From the NCBI GenBank assembly GCA_030746635.1, contig JASLMH010000007.1:1-53394 (forward strand): a DNA stretch of 53,394 nt. The letters run 5' to 3'. This DNA is from Alphaproteobacteria bacterium (GTDB lineage Bacteria; Pseudomonadota; Alphaproteobacteria; GCA-2731375). Numbering within the stretch: position 1 is the first letter of the stretch; each line of letters begins with the position of its first letter. Positions 27,779 through 35,904 of the stretch are shown here, piece by piece. The position numbers and the translations under genes were made by a program. The notes under the pieces are model-generated. The model was not told where the DNA came from, made no database searches, and was given only the letters and a program-made list of their open reading frames with translations.

Positions 27779-28186
27779 ATGGGTATTGAATTGACAATGG
27801 AGCTTCGGCTTCTCGCCTACATATCCTTCATCTGTATCCTGCTTTGGATTCCATACTCGCTCACGGTCATCAAGACGCGCGGTCCGGTCAAGGCCGCGGG
27901 CTATCCGAGCGGCATCACCGACGATCTGCCGGACTTCGGCAAAAGAGCGCAACGGGCGCACCTCAACCTCGTCGAGAACCTGGCGCCCTTCGCCGCCCTG
28001 GTCCTGGTGGCGCATGCCATCGGCGTATCGACGACAATGACGGTTCTGGGCGCCCAACTGTTCTTTTGGGCACGGGTCGTTCATGCGGGTTGCGCGCTTG
28101 CCGGCATACCCATCGTGCGGACCGTGGCTTTCGTGGTCGGAATCGTCGGCAACCTGCTGATCTTCGGGGCGATCCTTTATCCTTGA
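27779..28186 (+). CDS. MAPEG-family membrane protein
   Basis: The 135-residue protein has four hydrophobic helices (MELRLLAYISFICILLWIPYSLTV; LAPFAALVLVAHAIG; TVLGAQLFFWARVVHAGCALAGI; TVAFVVGIVGNLLIFGAIL). The NLVENLAPFAALVLVAH segment and the FFWARVVHAG motif are typical of the MAPEG family (membrane-associated eicosanoid and glutathione metabolism). Bacterial members are mostly uncharacterised; some have glutathione-linked activity. The ATG at 27779 has GGGG 8 bases upstream. The gene converges with the flavin oxidoreductase, 30 bases apart. Confidence 0.88.
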   Translation: MGIELTMELRLLAYISFICILLWIPYSLTVIKTRGPVKAAGYPSGITDDLPDFGKRAQRAHLNLVENLAPFAALVLVAHAIGVSTTMTVLGAQLFFWARVVHAGCALAGIPIVRTVAFVVGIVGNLLIFGAILYP

Positions 28187-28216
28187 ACCGTCGGGATCGC
28201 ACCCGACGGCGTGGTC

Positions 28217-30172
28217 TCAGATCGCGGCGCCGGCCCGCAGGCCTTCCAGCACCGCTTCCTCCGCCGTGCGCGGCGCCAGGCAGTCGCCGACGATGTGTAC
28301 CTCGCCGCCCCAGCCGGCGAGGTCCGTCTCCAGACCGGTATCGGACTGATGACCTTGGGCCGTGACCAAGGTATCGACGCCTTCGCACAGGATCGGCTCG
28401 CCGCTGGTGGTGTGTTGCAGATAGACCGTATCGCCATCGGCGCCGTACAGCCGCGCGTAGGGAATGACCTCGACCCCCAGCCGGTGCAGGTCGCCCAGCC
28501 ATCTATCGCGGACATATTGCGGGATCATCTGGCCGGCGGTGATGGCGTTGACGGCCAGGCGCACCCGGCAGCCGTCGCGGACGAGCTTCTCGGCCAGCCC
28601 AAGGCCGATCCAGTCGCCGCGCCAATCGGCGACCACCACATCGCTACCCACATTGGCTTCGCCCAGCAAAACCTGCCAGGCAGTCACCACATGGGCCTCG
28701 TCCGAACTTTCCAGGGGTGGTGTGTAAGGCCCGGCACCGGTCGCGATGACCACCGCGTCGGGCTGGACCTGTTCGACCAATTGGCGGTCGACGCGGGTGG
28801 CGGTGACGACCTCGACCCCCGCCAGTTCGATCTCCCGCCGCAGGTTGGTGACAAGGCCGCCGAATTCGGCCCGACCCGGCAACAATTGGGCCAAATTGGC
28901 CTGACCGCCCAGTTGGGTCGAGGCCTCGTATAACGTGACCTGGTGGCCACGTTCGGCGGCGACGGCGGCGGCCTTCATGCCGCCGGGTCCGCCGCCGGCG
29001 ATGACGACCCGGCGTGGCCGCGCCGCCGGTATTCGGGCGCCGAACTCCAGTTCGCGGCCGGTCTCGGGATGCTGGATGCAGGATATGGGAAAGCCTCGCA
29101 GCATGTGCCCGATGCAGGCCTGGTTGCAGGCGATACAGGCGCGGATATCGTCGAAGCGGCCGGCCCGGGCCTTTTGCGCCATCAACGGGTCGGAAATCAT
29201 CGCCCGGGTCATGCCGCACATGTCCGCCTGGCCGCCGGCCAGGACCTGTTCGGCGATCTGCGGCTGGTTGATGCGGCCGGCGACGAACACCGGCACGGCG
29301 ACCCGCGCCTTGATGGCGGCGGCGAACGGCGCGACATAGGCGTGTTCAACGGCCATCGGCGGCACGATATGGACGGAACCGGCCAGTCCGGCGGAGGAAC
29401 CGGCGGTCACGTTGAGGTAGTCGAGCAGCCCGTCCTCGGCCAGGCCGACGGCGATCTCGCGCACCTCGTCCGGCTGCAAACCGTCATGTTCCATTTCATC
29501 GCCCGACAGGCGCAGGCCCAGCACCATGTCCTCGCCGGCGCCCTCTCGGACGGCGGCCAGAACTTCGCGAACGAACCGTTGGCGCCCCGTGCCGCCATAG
29601 GCATCGGCGCGCTGATTGACCCGTGGATTGAGGAACTGCGCCAGCAGATAGCCGTGCGAGGCGATGACCTCGACACCATCCAGGCCGGCGCGGCGCATCC
29701 GAGCGGCCGCTTCACCAAAGCCTTCAACGATCTCCCCAATCATGGCGATGGGCATTTCGCGCGGCATGACGTGAAAGCGTTCATTCGGCCGGGCCGAGGG
29801 GGCATGGGCGACCGCGAAGGTGCCGTCGGCGGCCTCGCTCATTTCCCGACCCGGATGGGCAAGTTGGCCAAAGACCTTGCAGCCATGGGCGTGGCAGGCC
29901 TCGGCGATACGGCGGTAGCCGGGGATGCAGGCATCGTCATAGGCCAGAATGGCGGGCCGGCTGCTGCTACCCGAGGGGTGGGCGCGGGCCGCCTCGACAA
30001 TGATCAGGCCGGCACCGCCCGCCGCCCTGGCCGCGTGATAGGCGACCATCCCTTCGCTGGGAAAACCATCCTCCAGCATCACCGTCATGTGGCCGGTGGA
30101 GAAGATCCGGTTCTTGAAGCGATGACCCCGAATGGTCAGCGGCGAAAAAAGGTGCGTCAGTTCGGCGGTCAT
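28217..30172 (-). CDS. Fe-S flavin oxidoreductase, 2,4-dienoyl-CoA reductase-like (OYE family)
   Basis: At 651 residues it has the FadH/trimethylamine-dehydrogenase layout: an N-terminal old-yellow-enzyme FMN barrel (FSPLTIRGHRFKNR; the substrate segment VEVIASHGYLLAQFLNPRVN), a 4Fe-4S cluster motif (CIACNQACIG then SCIQHP, about residues 345-370) and a C-terminal FAD/NAD(P)H domain (RRVVIAGGGPGGMKAAAVAAERGH). It should pass electrons from NAD(P)H to reduce an activated C=C bond. It is the last gene of the ligase / mutase / B12-subunit operon, 38 bases after the small subunit, which points to reduction of an enoyl-CoA made from or for the mutase substrate. The start at 30172 has only a weak ribosome binding site. 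Confidence 0.9.
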   Translation of the reverse strand: MTAELTHLFSPLTIRGHRFKNRIFSTGHMTVMLEDGFPSEGMVAYHAARAAGGAGLIIVEAARAHPSGSSSRPAILAYDDACIPGYRRIAEACHAHGCKVFGQLAHPGREMSEAADGTFAVAHAPSARPNERFHVMPREMPIAMIGEIVEGFGEAAARMRRAGLDGVEVIASHGYLLAQFLNPRVNQRADAYGGTGRQRFVREVLAAVREGAGEDMVLGLRLSGDEMEHDGLQPDEVREIAVGLAEDGLLDYLNVTAGSSAGLAGSVHIVPPMAVEHAYVAPFAAAIKARVAVPVFVAGRINQPQIAEQVLAGGQADMCGMTRAMISDPLMAQKARAGRFDDIRACIACNQACIGHMLRGFPISCIQHPETGRELEFGARIPAARPRRVVIAGGGPGGMKAAAVAAERGHQVTLYEASTQLGGQANLAQLLPGRAEFGGLVTNLRREIELAGVEVVTATRVDRQLVEQVQPDAVVIATGAGPYTPPLESSDEAHVVTAWQVLLGEANVGSDVVVADWRGDWIGLGLAEKLVRDGCRVRLAVNAITAGQMIPQYVRDRWLGDLHRLGVEVIPYARLYGADGDTVYLQHTTSGEPILCEGVDTLVTAQGHQSDTGLETDLAGWGGEVHIVGDCLAPRTAEEAVLEGLRAGAAI

Positions 30173-30210
30173 TGGGCAGTCCGGCCAACCGCGTCAGCGG
30201 CCCGTCGATG

Positions 30211-30615
30211 TCATTTTCCGGCCCGGCCGCTGGCGGCCAGGTAATCGACGATGGCCTGCCCCGAACTGCCCGGCGGAAAGACCTTGGCGACGCCCTTGGC
30301 CGTCAGCTTCTCGATCTGGTTCGGCGGGATGTTGCCGCCGCAGACCACCGGGACGTCCGTCAGGTCGTGCTCGACGACCAGGTCCATGAGGTCCTCGATC
30401 AGGGCGAAGTTCGAGGCATGGGAGCTGATGCCAATCACATCCACGTCCTCGTCGATGGCGGCCTTGACGATCATCTCCGGGGTTTGATTGACGCCGAGAT
30501 AGACCACCTCGAAACCGGCGTCGCGCAACAGGGTGGCGACCACCTGGGCGCCGGTGGTGTGGCTGTCGAGGCCGATCATCGAAACGATGATCTTGATGCC
30601 CCTGCCCTCGGTCAT
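30211..30615 (-). CDS. B12-binding small subunit of the second acyl-CoA mutase
   Basis: The 134-residue cobalamin-binding domain carries DSHTTG (Asp17, His19, Gly22) as its DxHxxG motif, GISSHASNFALIEDLMDLV, and VVCGGNIPPNQIEKLTAKGV. The SxxxH-type region differs from the other small subunit (GVSSLATDHL), so the two are not recent duplicates. GGGAG lies 9 bases before the ATG. It follows its large subunit by 34 bases and precedes the flavin enzyme gene. Confidence 0.93.
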   Translation of the reverse strand: MTEGRGIKIIVSMIGLDSHTTGAQVVATLLRDAGFEVVYLGVNQTPEMIVKAAIDEDVDVIGISSHASNFALIEDLMDLVVEHDLTDVPVVCGGNIPPNQIEKLTAKGVAKVFPPGSSGQAIVDYLAASGRAGK

Positions 30616-30649
30616 GGCGCCGAACTCCCGCCCGCAAGCGAATAGGCCA

Positions 30650-32272
30650 TCAGTTCAGCTCGAACGGACATTGGATCAACTCGAACGGGTCGTAGCCGAG
30701 ACCCCGGGCCAGGCGGATCACCCCCATGATCTCGCCGGCGGTGCCATAGACCTTGACCGCCTCGATGATGGCCGGCATCAGGTTGAACCCATCACCCTTG
30801 CCGGCATCGGCGTGGAGCCGCCCGATGGCGGCCTCGAGGGAGTCCCTGTTCCGGGTCTTCTTCCAGGCGGCCATGCGCTGGGCGATGGCCTCGGAATCGC
30901 TGGCCTCGAGCTCCTGCACGGGAATTTCGAAGCTGTCCTCCTCCTCGGGGATGGCCAGGTGGTTGACCCCGACGATGAGCTGTTCCCCATTGTTCGTTTC
31001 GCGGAACTTGACGTTGGCCTCCTCGTGCAGCATGGCCTGGATGCGGCCCTGCTCGATGGCCGCGACCAGGCCGCCAAGCTCGTCGATCTCGTCGAGCACG
31101 CGGTAGGCCGCCGCCTCGACCTCGTTGGTCAGGCTTTCGACGAAATAGGACCCGGCCAGGGGATCGACCACTTCGGCCACTCCGGTCTCCTCGGCCACGA
31201 TGTGCTGGGTATTGAGCGACATCCGCGCCGCCAGGGCCGAGGGCTCGGCATAGGCGTTGTCCAGGGTGGCGTTGTCCAGGGCGGTGCAGCCGACCATGGC
31301 GCCGGCCAGGGTCTGAATGGCGCAGCGGGCGACGTTATTCAGGGGCTGCTGGTAGGTCATGGTCCGTCCCGAGGTGTGGACGGCGATCAGCAACTGGCAG
31401 GATTTCTCGTCTTTCGCGCCGAAATGCTCCTTGGCCATCTTCGCCCACATGCGGCGCAGGGCCCGCACCTTGGCGACTTCCTCGAAGAACCGGGAGCCGA
31501 TGTCGATCAACTGGTAGGGCACCCGCATCGCCTCGTCGAAGTCGAGGCCGCGTTCGTTGACCAGGCGGCCGCAGATCTCCTTGAGCATGGACAGCTCGAC
31601 GGCCAGAAGCTGGGCGTTGTTGCCGCCCGACTCCTGGAAATGTTGCCCGACCAGGCCGGCCCGCATGCGGATCTTCTCGCGCACCACGTATTCGGTGGCG
31701 TCCAGGAACAGCTTCATGTTGAGATCGAAGGGTTGCACGTCGGTCTGACCGAAGACGTTGCCGAACGGCGATTCCATGACGCTGCCATGGACCTCGCGCG
31801 GATCGATGCCGCGCTTTTCGGCCAGCGCCACCACGTAGGCCAGGCGCAGGGTCGACGGGGAACAACAACCGAGCAGGGTGATCGACTGGCCGGTCAGGGG
31901 AATGTCCTCCATCAGTTCCTCGAACTCGAGGAACGAGCTGCCGGGCCAGCCGAGGACGCCGTTCTCGCGCCGCGCCAGCGGGTGGTCGGCATCGATGCAA
32001 GAGCACGAGACCCGGTCGTGGATGACGCACATGCCGCCGCGCTGGCCCATCTCGCGGTACTTCTTCAGGACCTTGTTGGCATCGCGGGAGGAGCCCAGGC
32101 CGACGGTCATCCGGCGGGTCCACATGCGGCTGCGGTAGCCGTTCTCGTGGTAGCCCCGGGTGTAGGGAAAGCTGCCGGGATCGCCGAGATCGCGCTGGTA
32201 TTCCAAACCCTCGACATCGTCCGGCCCGTAGACCGGCTTGATTTGATAGCCGTAGTCCGTGGCGTATTTCAT
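30650..32272 (-). CDS. B12-dependent acyl-CoA mutase large subunit, divergent type
   Basis: This 540-residue catalytic subunit keeps the mutase barrel (YTRGYHENGYRSRMWTRRM; LNTQHIVAEETGVAEVVDPLAGSY) and the active-site His (GQHFQESGG, His211). Positions that read the substrate differ from methylmalonyl-CoA mutase: Tyr89 is Met55, Gln197 is Met166 and Arg207 is Gln176, and the segment GMCVIHDRVSCSCIDADHP replaces the usual GLSVAFD loop. Gln at the Arg207 position is also found in isobutyryl- and 2-hydroxyisobutyryl-CoA mutases. The N-terminus is about 30 residues shorter than in the tandem pair. ATG 32272 overlaps the ligase's TGA (ATGA) with AAGGAG 5 bases upstream, so translation is coupled to a PaaK-like ligase. 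Substrate is unknown. Confidence 0.9.
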   Translation of the reverse strand: MKYATDYGYQIKPVYGPDDVEGLEYQRDLGDPGSFPYTRGYHENGYRSRMWTRRMTVGLGSSRDANKVLKKYREMGQRGGMCVIHDRVSCSCIDADHPLARRENGVLGWPGSSFLEFEELMEDIPLTGQSITLLGCCSPSTLRLAYVVALAEKRGIDPREVHGSVMESPFGNVFGQTDVQPFDLNMKLFLDATEYVVREKIRMRAGLVGQHFQESGGNNAQLLAVELSMLKEICGRLVNERGLDFDEAMRVPYQLIDIGSRFFEEVAKVRALRRMWAKMAKEHFGAKDEKSCQLLIAVHTSGRTMTYQQPLNNVARCAIQTLAGAMVGCTALDNATLDNAYAEPSALAARMSLNTQHIVAEETGVAEVVDPLAGSYFVESLTNEVEAAAYRVLDEIDELGGLVAAIEQGRIQAMLHEEANVKFRETNNGEQLIVGVNHLAIPEEEDSFEIPVQELEASDSEAIAQRMAAWKKTRNRDSLEAAIGRLHADAGKGDGFNLMPAIIEAVKVYGTAGEIMGVIRLARGLGYDPFELIQCPFELN

Positions 32273-33591
32273 GGCTGCTCCTTGACCAGGACCCGCTGCG
32301 CCTTCGCCTCGTAGCGCGGCAGGCTGCCTTGGGGATGACATTCGACTGGAACCTTGAGGCCGAGGCGGCTTGAGAGGCTGCGCGCCACCGTATCGGCCAG
32401 GTCCGAGGGACCGCCTTGGAAACCGGTTTCGCATTCGATGGCGACGGTCATGGTCCGGGGCGGGCCGTCGGTGGTGTCGACGTAGATCTGCCAGGCTTCC
32501 TTGACCGTGCCGGGCGTGCCGGCGATGACGTCCTCGACCTGCGATGGGAAGACCAGGACGCCCCGCACCTTCAGCATGTCGTCCGACCGGCCGATGATCC
32601 GGCCGATGGTCGGCAGGCCGCGGCGGCCGCATTCGCAGTCATAGGGCTTGTCGCCCATACGCACCAGATCGCGGGTCCGCCAGCGCACCACCGGCGAGGC
32701 TTCCTTGTCCAGGGTGGTCACCACGACCTCGCCGACCTCGCCGGGCCCGACGGGTTTCAGGGTATCGGGATCGAGGATTTCGGTGATCACCGTATCCTCG
32801 TTGATGAGATGCATCTCGTCCCGGTCGTGGGCATGCGGGCACGAAATGCCGAGGTTCGGCCCGCCGGACTCGGTGGTGCCGTAGGAGTTGTGGGCCCGAA
32901 AGCCGGCGGGCATTTCGGCCTCGAGCTGTTCGCGGAAGGCCCGCGAGATCGACTGGCCGCCACAGACGGCATGGCGCAACCGCCAATCCGTTTTCGGATC
33001 GATGCCGTGGTCCCGCGCCACGCCGACCAGGTGGGCCAGGAACAGCGGCGAGGCGACCGCCACCTCCCAGGCCTGGTCGCGCATCCATTGCACCACCAGT
33101 TCGGCCCGACCCGGACCGACCGGGAAGCAGGTCGCCCCCAGCTCCTCCAGACCCAGATCATGGCCCGGGCCGCCGATCCACAGACCGTAGCCATAGCCCT
33201 GGTAGGCCCGCTCCCCCGGGCGGACGCCCAGGCAGTAGAGTGCCCGCGCCACCTGGACGGCCAGGAGCTGGCGCAGGTCCCGGTGCGTGAACCCGAACAG
33301 CACCGGCAGGCCGGTGGTGCCCGAGGTGGCGAAGAAACGGGCCACCCGGGATGTCTCGACCGTCAGCATGGGGAAGGGATAACGCGGGCGCAGGTCGGAT
33401 TTTTCCAGGGTCGGGGCGTTGGCCAAACCGTCGGCGGCGGCCAGGTCGCCGGGCTGCATCCCGACGGCGGCGAAGTGTTCGCACCATTCGGGCGAGGCGG
33501 CCAGCCTGTCGCCGAGGTCGGTCAGCTTGCGCGTCTGCAGGGCCTTGATGGCATCACGGTCCAGGGACTCGATCTCTGGGTGCAGCATCAT
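32269..33591 (-). CDS. PaaK-like aryl/acyl-CoA ligase, first gene of second mutase operon
   Basis: The 440-residue protein has the phenylacetate-CoA ligase layout: IESLDRDAIKALQTRKL at the N-terminus, the P-loop FFATSGTTGLPVLFGFTHRD, the acyl-adenylate motif AHNSYGTTESGG, and GRIIGRSDDMLKVRGVLVFPSQVE in the C-terminal lid. Length equals PaaK (about 435-440). It activates a carboxylic acid to its CoA ester in the cytoplasm with ATP. It is not next to paa genes but starts an operon whose next genes are a B12 mutase large subunit (4-base overlap), its small subunit and a dienoyl-CoA-reductase-like enzyme. The acid it activates is presumably the mutase substrate or its precursor. The start has no strong ribosome binding site. 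Confidence 0.9.
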   Translation of the reverse strand: MMLHPEIESLDRDAIKALQTRKLTDLGDRLAASPEWCEHFAAVGMQPGDLAAADGLANAPTLEKSDLRPRYPFPMLTVETSRVARFFATSGTTGLPVLFGFTHRDLRQLLAVQVARALYCLGVRPGERAYQGYGYGLWIGGPGHDLGLEELGATCFPVGPGRAELVVQWMRDQAWEVAVASPLFLAHLVGVARDHGIDPKTDWRLRHAVCGGQSISRAFREQLEAEMPAGFRAHNSYGTTESGGPNLGISCPHAHDRDEMHLINEDTVITEILDPDTLKPVGPGEVGEVVVTTLDKEASPVVRWRTRDLVRMGDKPYDCECGRRGLPTIGRIIGRSDDMLKVRGVLVFPSQVEDVIAGTPGTVKEAWQIYVDTTDGPPRTMTVAIECETGFQGGPSDLADTVARSLSSRLGLKVPVECHPQGSLPRYEAKAQRVLVKEQP

Positions 33592-33793
33592 CTCGCGCGA
33601 CCTCCCGGATATCGCCGCCGGTCCCCTCGGACCCGTACCCGTACGGCCCCAAGCCCCGGTCGGGGCAGCGGCCGTATCCGTCTTGCCGCCGCCAGGGGAT
33701 CATGCCTGCCGAAAGCAGTCAACATTTTTCTAATTAATATTAGAATATGGCTGCGTGCCGTTCTTCGGCCGGGCGCAAGGGACCCGGGCCCGA
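33592..33793 (-). promoter_or_regulatory. Upstream region of the ligase-mutase operon with a 16-bp inverted repeat
   Basis: This 202-base intergenic region lies upstream of the PaaK-like gene. At 33729-33744 a perfect AT-rich inverted repeat, TCTAAT-TAAT-ATTAGA, stands in GC-rich DNA and could be an operator or upstream promoter element. TTGACT at 33715-33720 (minus strand) could be a -35 box, but I see no matching -10. No regulator gene lies adjacent apart from the nucleotide cyclase upstream. Confidence 0.35.
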
Positions 33794-35197
33794 TCAAGAT
33801 GCGTGCTCGGTGGCGGACTTCTCACCGTTCAGGAACCAGGCATCCGCCTTGCCCTTGCCCTTCAAGTGAACCGTGTCATGCCACTCGAGCTGAAACCGGG
33901 CCGCGATCAGGTCGCGCATTCGATCGGAGACACAGATGCGCCCGGGCAAGCTCGCGGATTCCATGCGGCTGGCGACGTTAACCGTGTCGCCCCAGAGATC
34001 ATAGGTTAGCCGTGTCTTGCCGATCACTCCGGCAACAACCGGCCCGGCATGCAGGCCGACGCGGATGCGGATGCTGTCATGTTTTTCGCGATTGTAGGCA
34101 GCCAGTTCCGCCATGATGTCAAGCGCCAGCCTCGCCATATCGTACGCATGAGTTGCCGATCGCTCCGGCAGACCGGCGGCCGCCATATAGCCGTCGCCGA
34201 TGGTTTTTATCTTTTCGATGCCGCGGGCCACGCACAGATCGTCAAACCGGCTGAAAACCGCATTGAGAACGCTGACCACTTTCTCCGGTCGCCGCCGGTC
34301 CGCGAAGGTCGTGAAGCCCACGATATCAAGAAACATGACGCTGACTTCGCCGTAGCCTTCCGAGATCGGTTCGGCGCTCTCCCGCAGAAACGGGACGATC
34401 GATTCCGGCAACACGTTGAGCAGCAATCTGTCGGTTTTTTCCTGCTCGACAAGGACATCGAGCCGCAGCTTTTCCGCGACGTCATGCATCAAGGCCACGA
34501 ACAGCCCGACGGCAATGCAGATCAGGAAATTGCCGAACCCCAGCCCTTGCGAAAGCAGGCTGATATCTTCGTATGGGATACTGCCACTCCAAAATACCGA
34601 CCAGATCAGGATCAGGGCCGCGCTTACCGCGGCAAATCCACCCAAGCGAAGCGCGCGTTCTTCACGCGTTGCGATGACGAAGGGAAGTGCGACGAGAATG
34701 ATGGCGCCGCTGAACTGCAATCCGGACTTGGGGCCAAAAATCAATGCCCCGGCGATGAACGCGATCATCATGAAAGCCAACAAGGCGATCCGCCCCAGCA
34801 AGACTTGCCCCAGTATGAAGAACAACGACGGCGCGACCGAAAGGACGACCAGCACGGCCGGCAGACTCGTCGCCAGGTACCATGAGAAAGACGGGGTGAT
34901 CAGGGGCGAGGAGATATCCAGAAGATGTGACGCCAGGTTCCGCAGCGAGCCGTCGTCGACTCCACCCCAGTTCCCCGCGAAGCCGGCGATCAGAACAGCC
35001 AGGGTGACGAGCAGAAACAGGCAGGACAAGCTATAGGCGAGGAATGCGGGTCTGAATTCCTTTGGCCCCAATCCCAGAATCGCCGAAGGCACGATGGCGC
35101 GCCACTGCAATTCCGGTGACCAGCGTTGCAATCGACTTTCGAGAAATGCCGCATCCTGGCGCGGTGGCTCCTGCAACAGCCCATGCATGACCGTCAT
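33794..35197 (-). CDS. Membrane class III adenylate/guanylate cyclase
   Basis: The 467-residue protein has a cytoplasmic N-terminus, about six hydrophobic helices (roughly residues 45-240), and a C-terminal class III catalytic domain. The catalytic set is complete: the metal-binding Asp in SVMFLDIVGFTTF and the second in KTIGDGYMAAAG, the adenine-selecting Lys (IEKIKTIGD) and Asp (YDLWGD), and the Asn/Arg of NVASRMES. Lys and Asp favour ATP, so cAMP is the likely product. The ATG at 35197 has GGGAG 6 bases upstream, while the frame continuing to 35377 lacks support. Membrane sensing is inferred; the sensor part resembles no family I can name. It lies upstream of, and in the same direction as, the ligase-mutase operon. 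Confidence 0.92.
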   Translation of the reverse strand: MTVMHGLLQEPPRQDAAFLESRLQRWSPELQWRAIVPSAILGLGPKEFRPAFLAYSLSCLFLLVTLAVLIAGFAGNWGGVDDGSLRNLASHLLDISSPLITPSFSWYLATSLPAVLVVLSVAPSLFFILGQVLLGRIALLAFMMIAFIAGALIFGPKSGLQFSGAIILVALPFVIATREERALRLGGFAAVSAALILIWSVFWSGSIPYEDISLLSQGLGFGNFLICIAVGLFVALMHDVAEKLRLDVLVEQEKTDRLLLNVLPESIVPFLRESAEPISEGYGEVSVMFLDIVGFTTFADRRRPEKVVSVLNAVFSRFDDLCVARGIEKIKTIGDGYMAAAGLPERSATHAYDMARLALDIMAELAAYNREKHDSIRIRVGLHAGPVVAGVIGKTRLTYDLWGDTVNVASRMESASLPGRICVSDRMRDLIAARFQLEWHDTVHLKGKGKADAWFLNGEKSATEHAS

Positions 35198-35517
35198 CTG
35201 CTTCTCCCGGACCAACGCCCCGCGGTGACGCGTCGTCGATACGCGTCGCCCGTTGCCATCCATATTTTCCAGGTAGCAGTCGTGGTCGTGGCAATGCCGC
35301 GCCAGGTGGCCAAAATATCCTGTTCGTCGAACCGACAAGACACCTGGCACTACCGCTCTCGGCATTGATCGTTGCAAATCAGCGTTGCACCGCCGCTACC
35401 TGAACCTCCCCCCGATACCAGGTAGTCTAATTTGCCAACATACCGGCGGCAACGCCGCCGCCCACCGGTTGTGGCCGGGCGGGGAAGCGGGCCGGTCCAG
35501 CTTTCAATAAAAACGCG
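35198..35517. other. 320-base noncoding region with several inverted repeats
   Basis: There is no credible gene. Three inverted repeats stand out: GCCAGGTG (35301-35308) with CACCTGGC (35341-35348), both 8-base arms perfect, with a small GTTCG-T-CGAAC hairpin inside; CTACCTG (35396-35402) with CAGGTAG (35419-35425); and CGGCGGC-AAC-GCCGCCG (35444-35460). The first two share the core CAGGT/ACCTG, so they may be linked binding sites or parts of a structured leader of the cyclase gene. The last could terminate the SnoaL operon although no T-run follows. Confidence 0.4.
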
Positions 35518-35904
35518 CTAAATGATCCGCTTCCAATAACTGTCCTTGCTGGCGATGCGGCCGTCGCGGAAGCTGTAGATGTCGACGCCGCGCACATCGT
35601 AAGGGGCGCCGTCGGCGGCGTGGCTGCCGGTGGCACGGAAGGTGCCGATCACCCGGTCGCCGGCGAAGTGTACCGCGGTCTCGGAGAAGCGGACGTCGCG
35701 ATAGGTGGCGTCGCGCTCGGCCAGGGCATCGCGCACCTCATCGCGCCCGCGCCGGACGCGACCGTCGGGGGCGTCGGGTCCCTCGGCCTGAACCCAGACG
35801 AAATCGTCGGTGACGCAGGCCAGGATGCCGTCTACGTCGGCCCGGTTGAAGGCCTTGCCGAAGCGGCGCAGGAGGTCCATCGCCTGGTCTTCGGAAATCG
35901 TCAT
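35518..35904 (-). CDS. SnoaL-like / NTF2-fold protein
   Basis: This 128-residue protein shows the NTF2-like cone fold pattern: an N-terminal helix pair (DQAMDLLRRFGKAFNRADVDGILACVTDDFVWV), then strands with GRDEVRDALAERDATYRDVRF, RVIGTFRATG, and a C-terminal GVDIYSFRDGRIASKDSYWKR. The end is typical of the SnoaL/ketosteroid-isomerase-like group, used for isomerases, hydratases or ligand binding. The ATG at 35904 overlaps the stop of the GDPD gene (ATGA) and has GGGAG 7 bases upstream. It is the last gene of the ligase / GDPD / SnoaL operon. The function is not predictable from sequence. Confidence 0.88.
   Translation of the reverse strand: MTISEDQAMDLLRRFGKAFNRADVDGILACVTDDFVWVQAEGPDAPDGRVRRGRDEVRDALAERDATYRDVRFSETAVHFAGDRVIGTFRATGSHAADGAPYDVRGVDIYSFRDGRIASKDSYWKRII

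Noticed and set aside
28217-30172. Assigning the flavin enzyme as a trimethylamine or histamine dehydrogenase
   Set aside because: The layout is shared by these and by dienoyl-CoA reductase. The operon with acyl-CoA genes favours an enoyl-CoA substrate, but the specific substrate is not shown.
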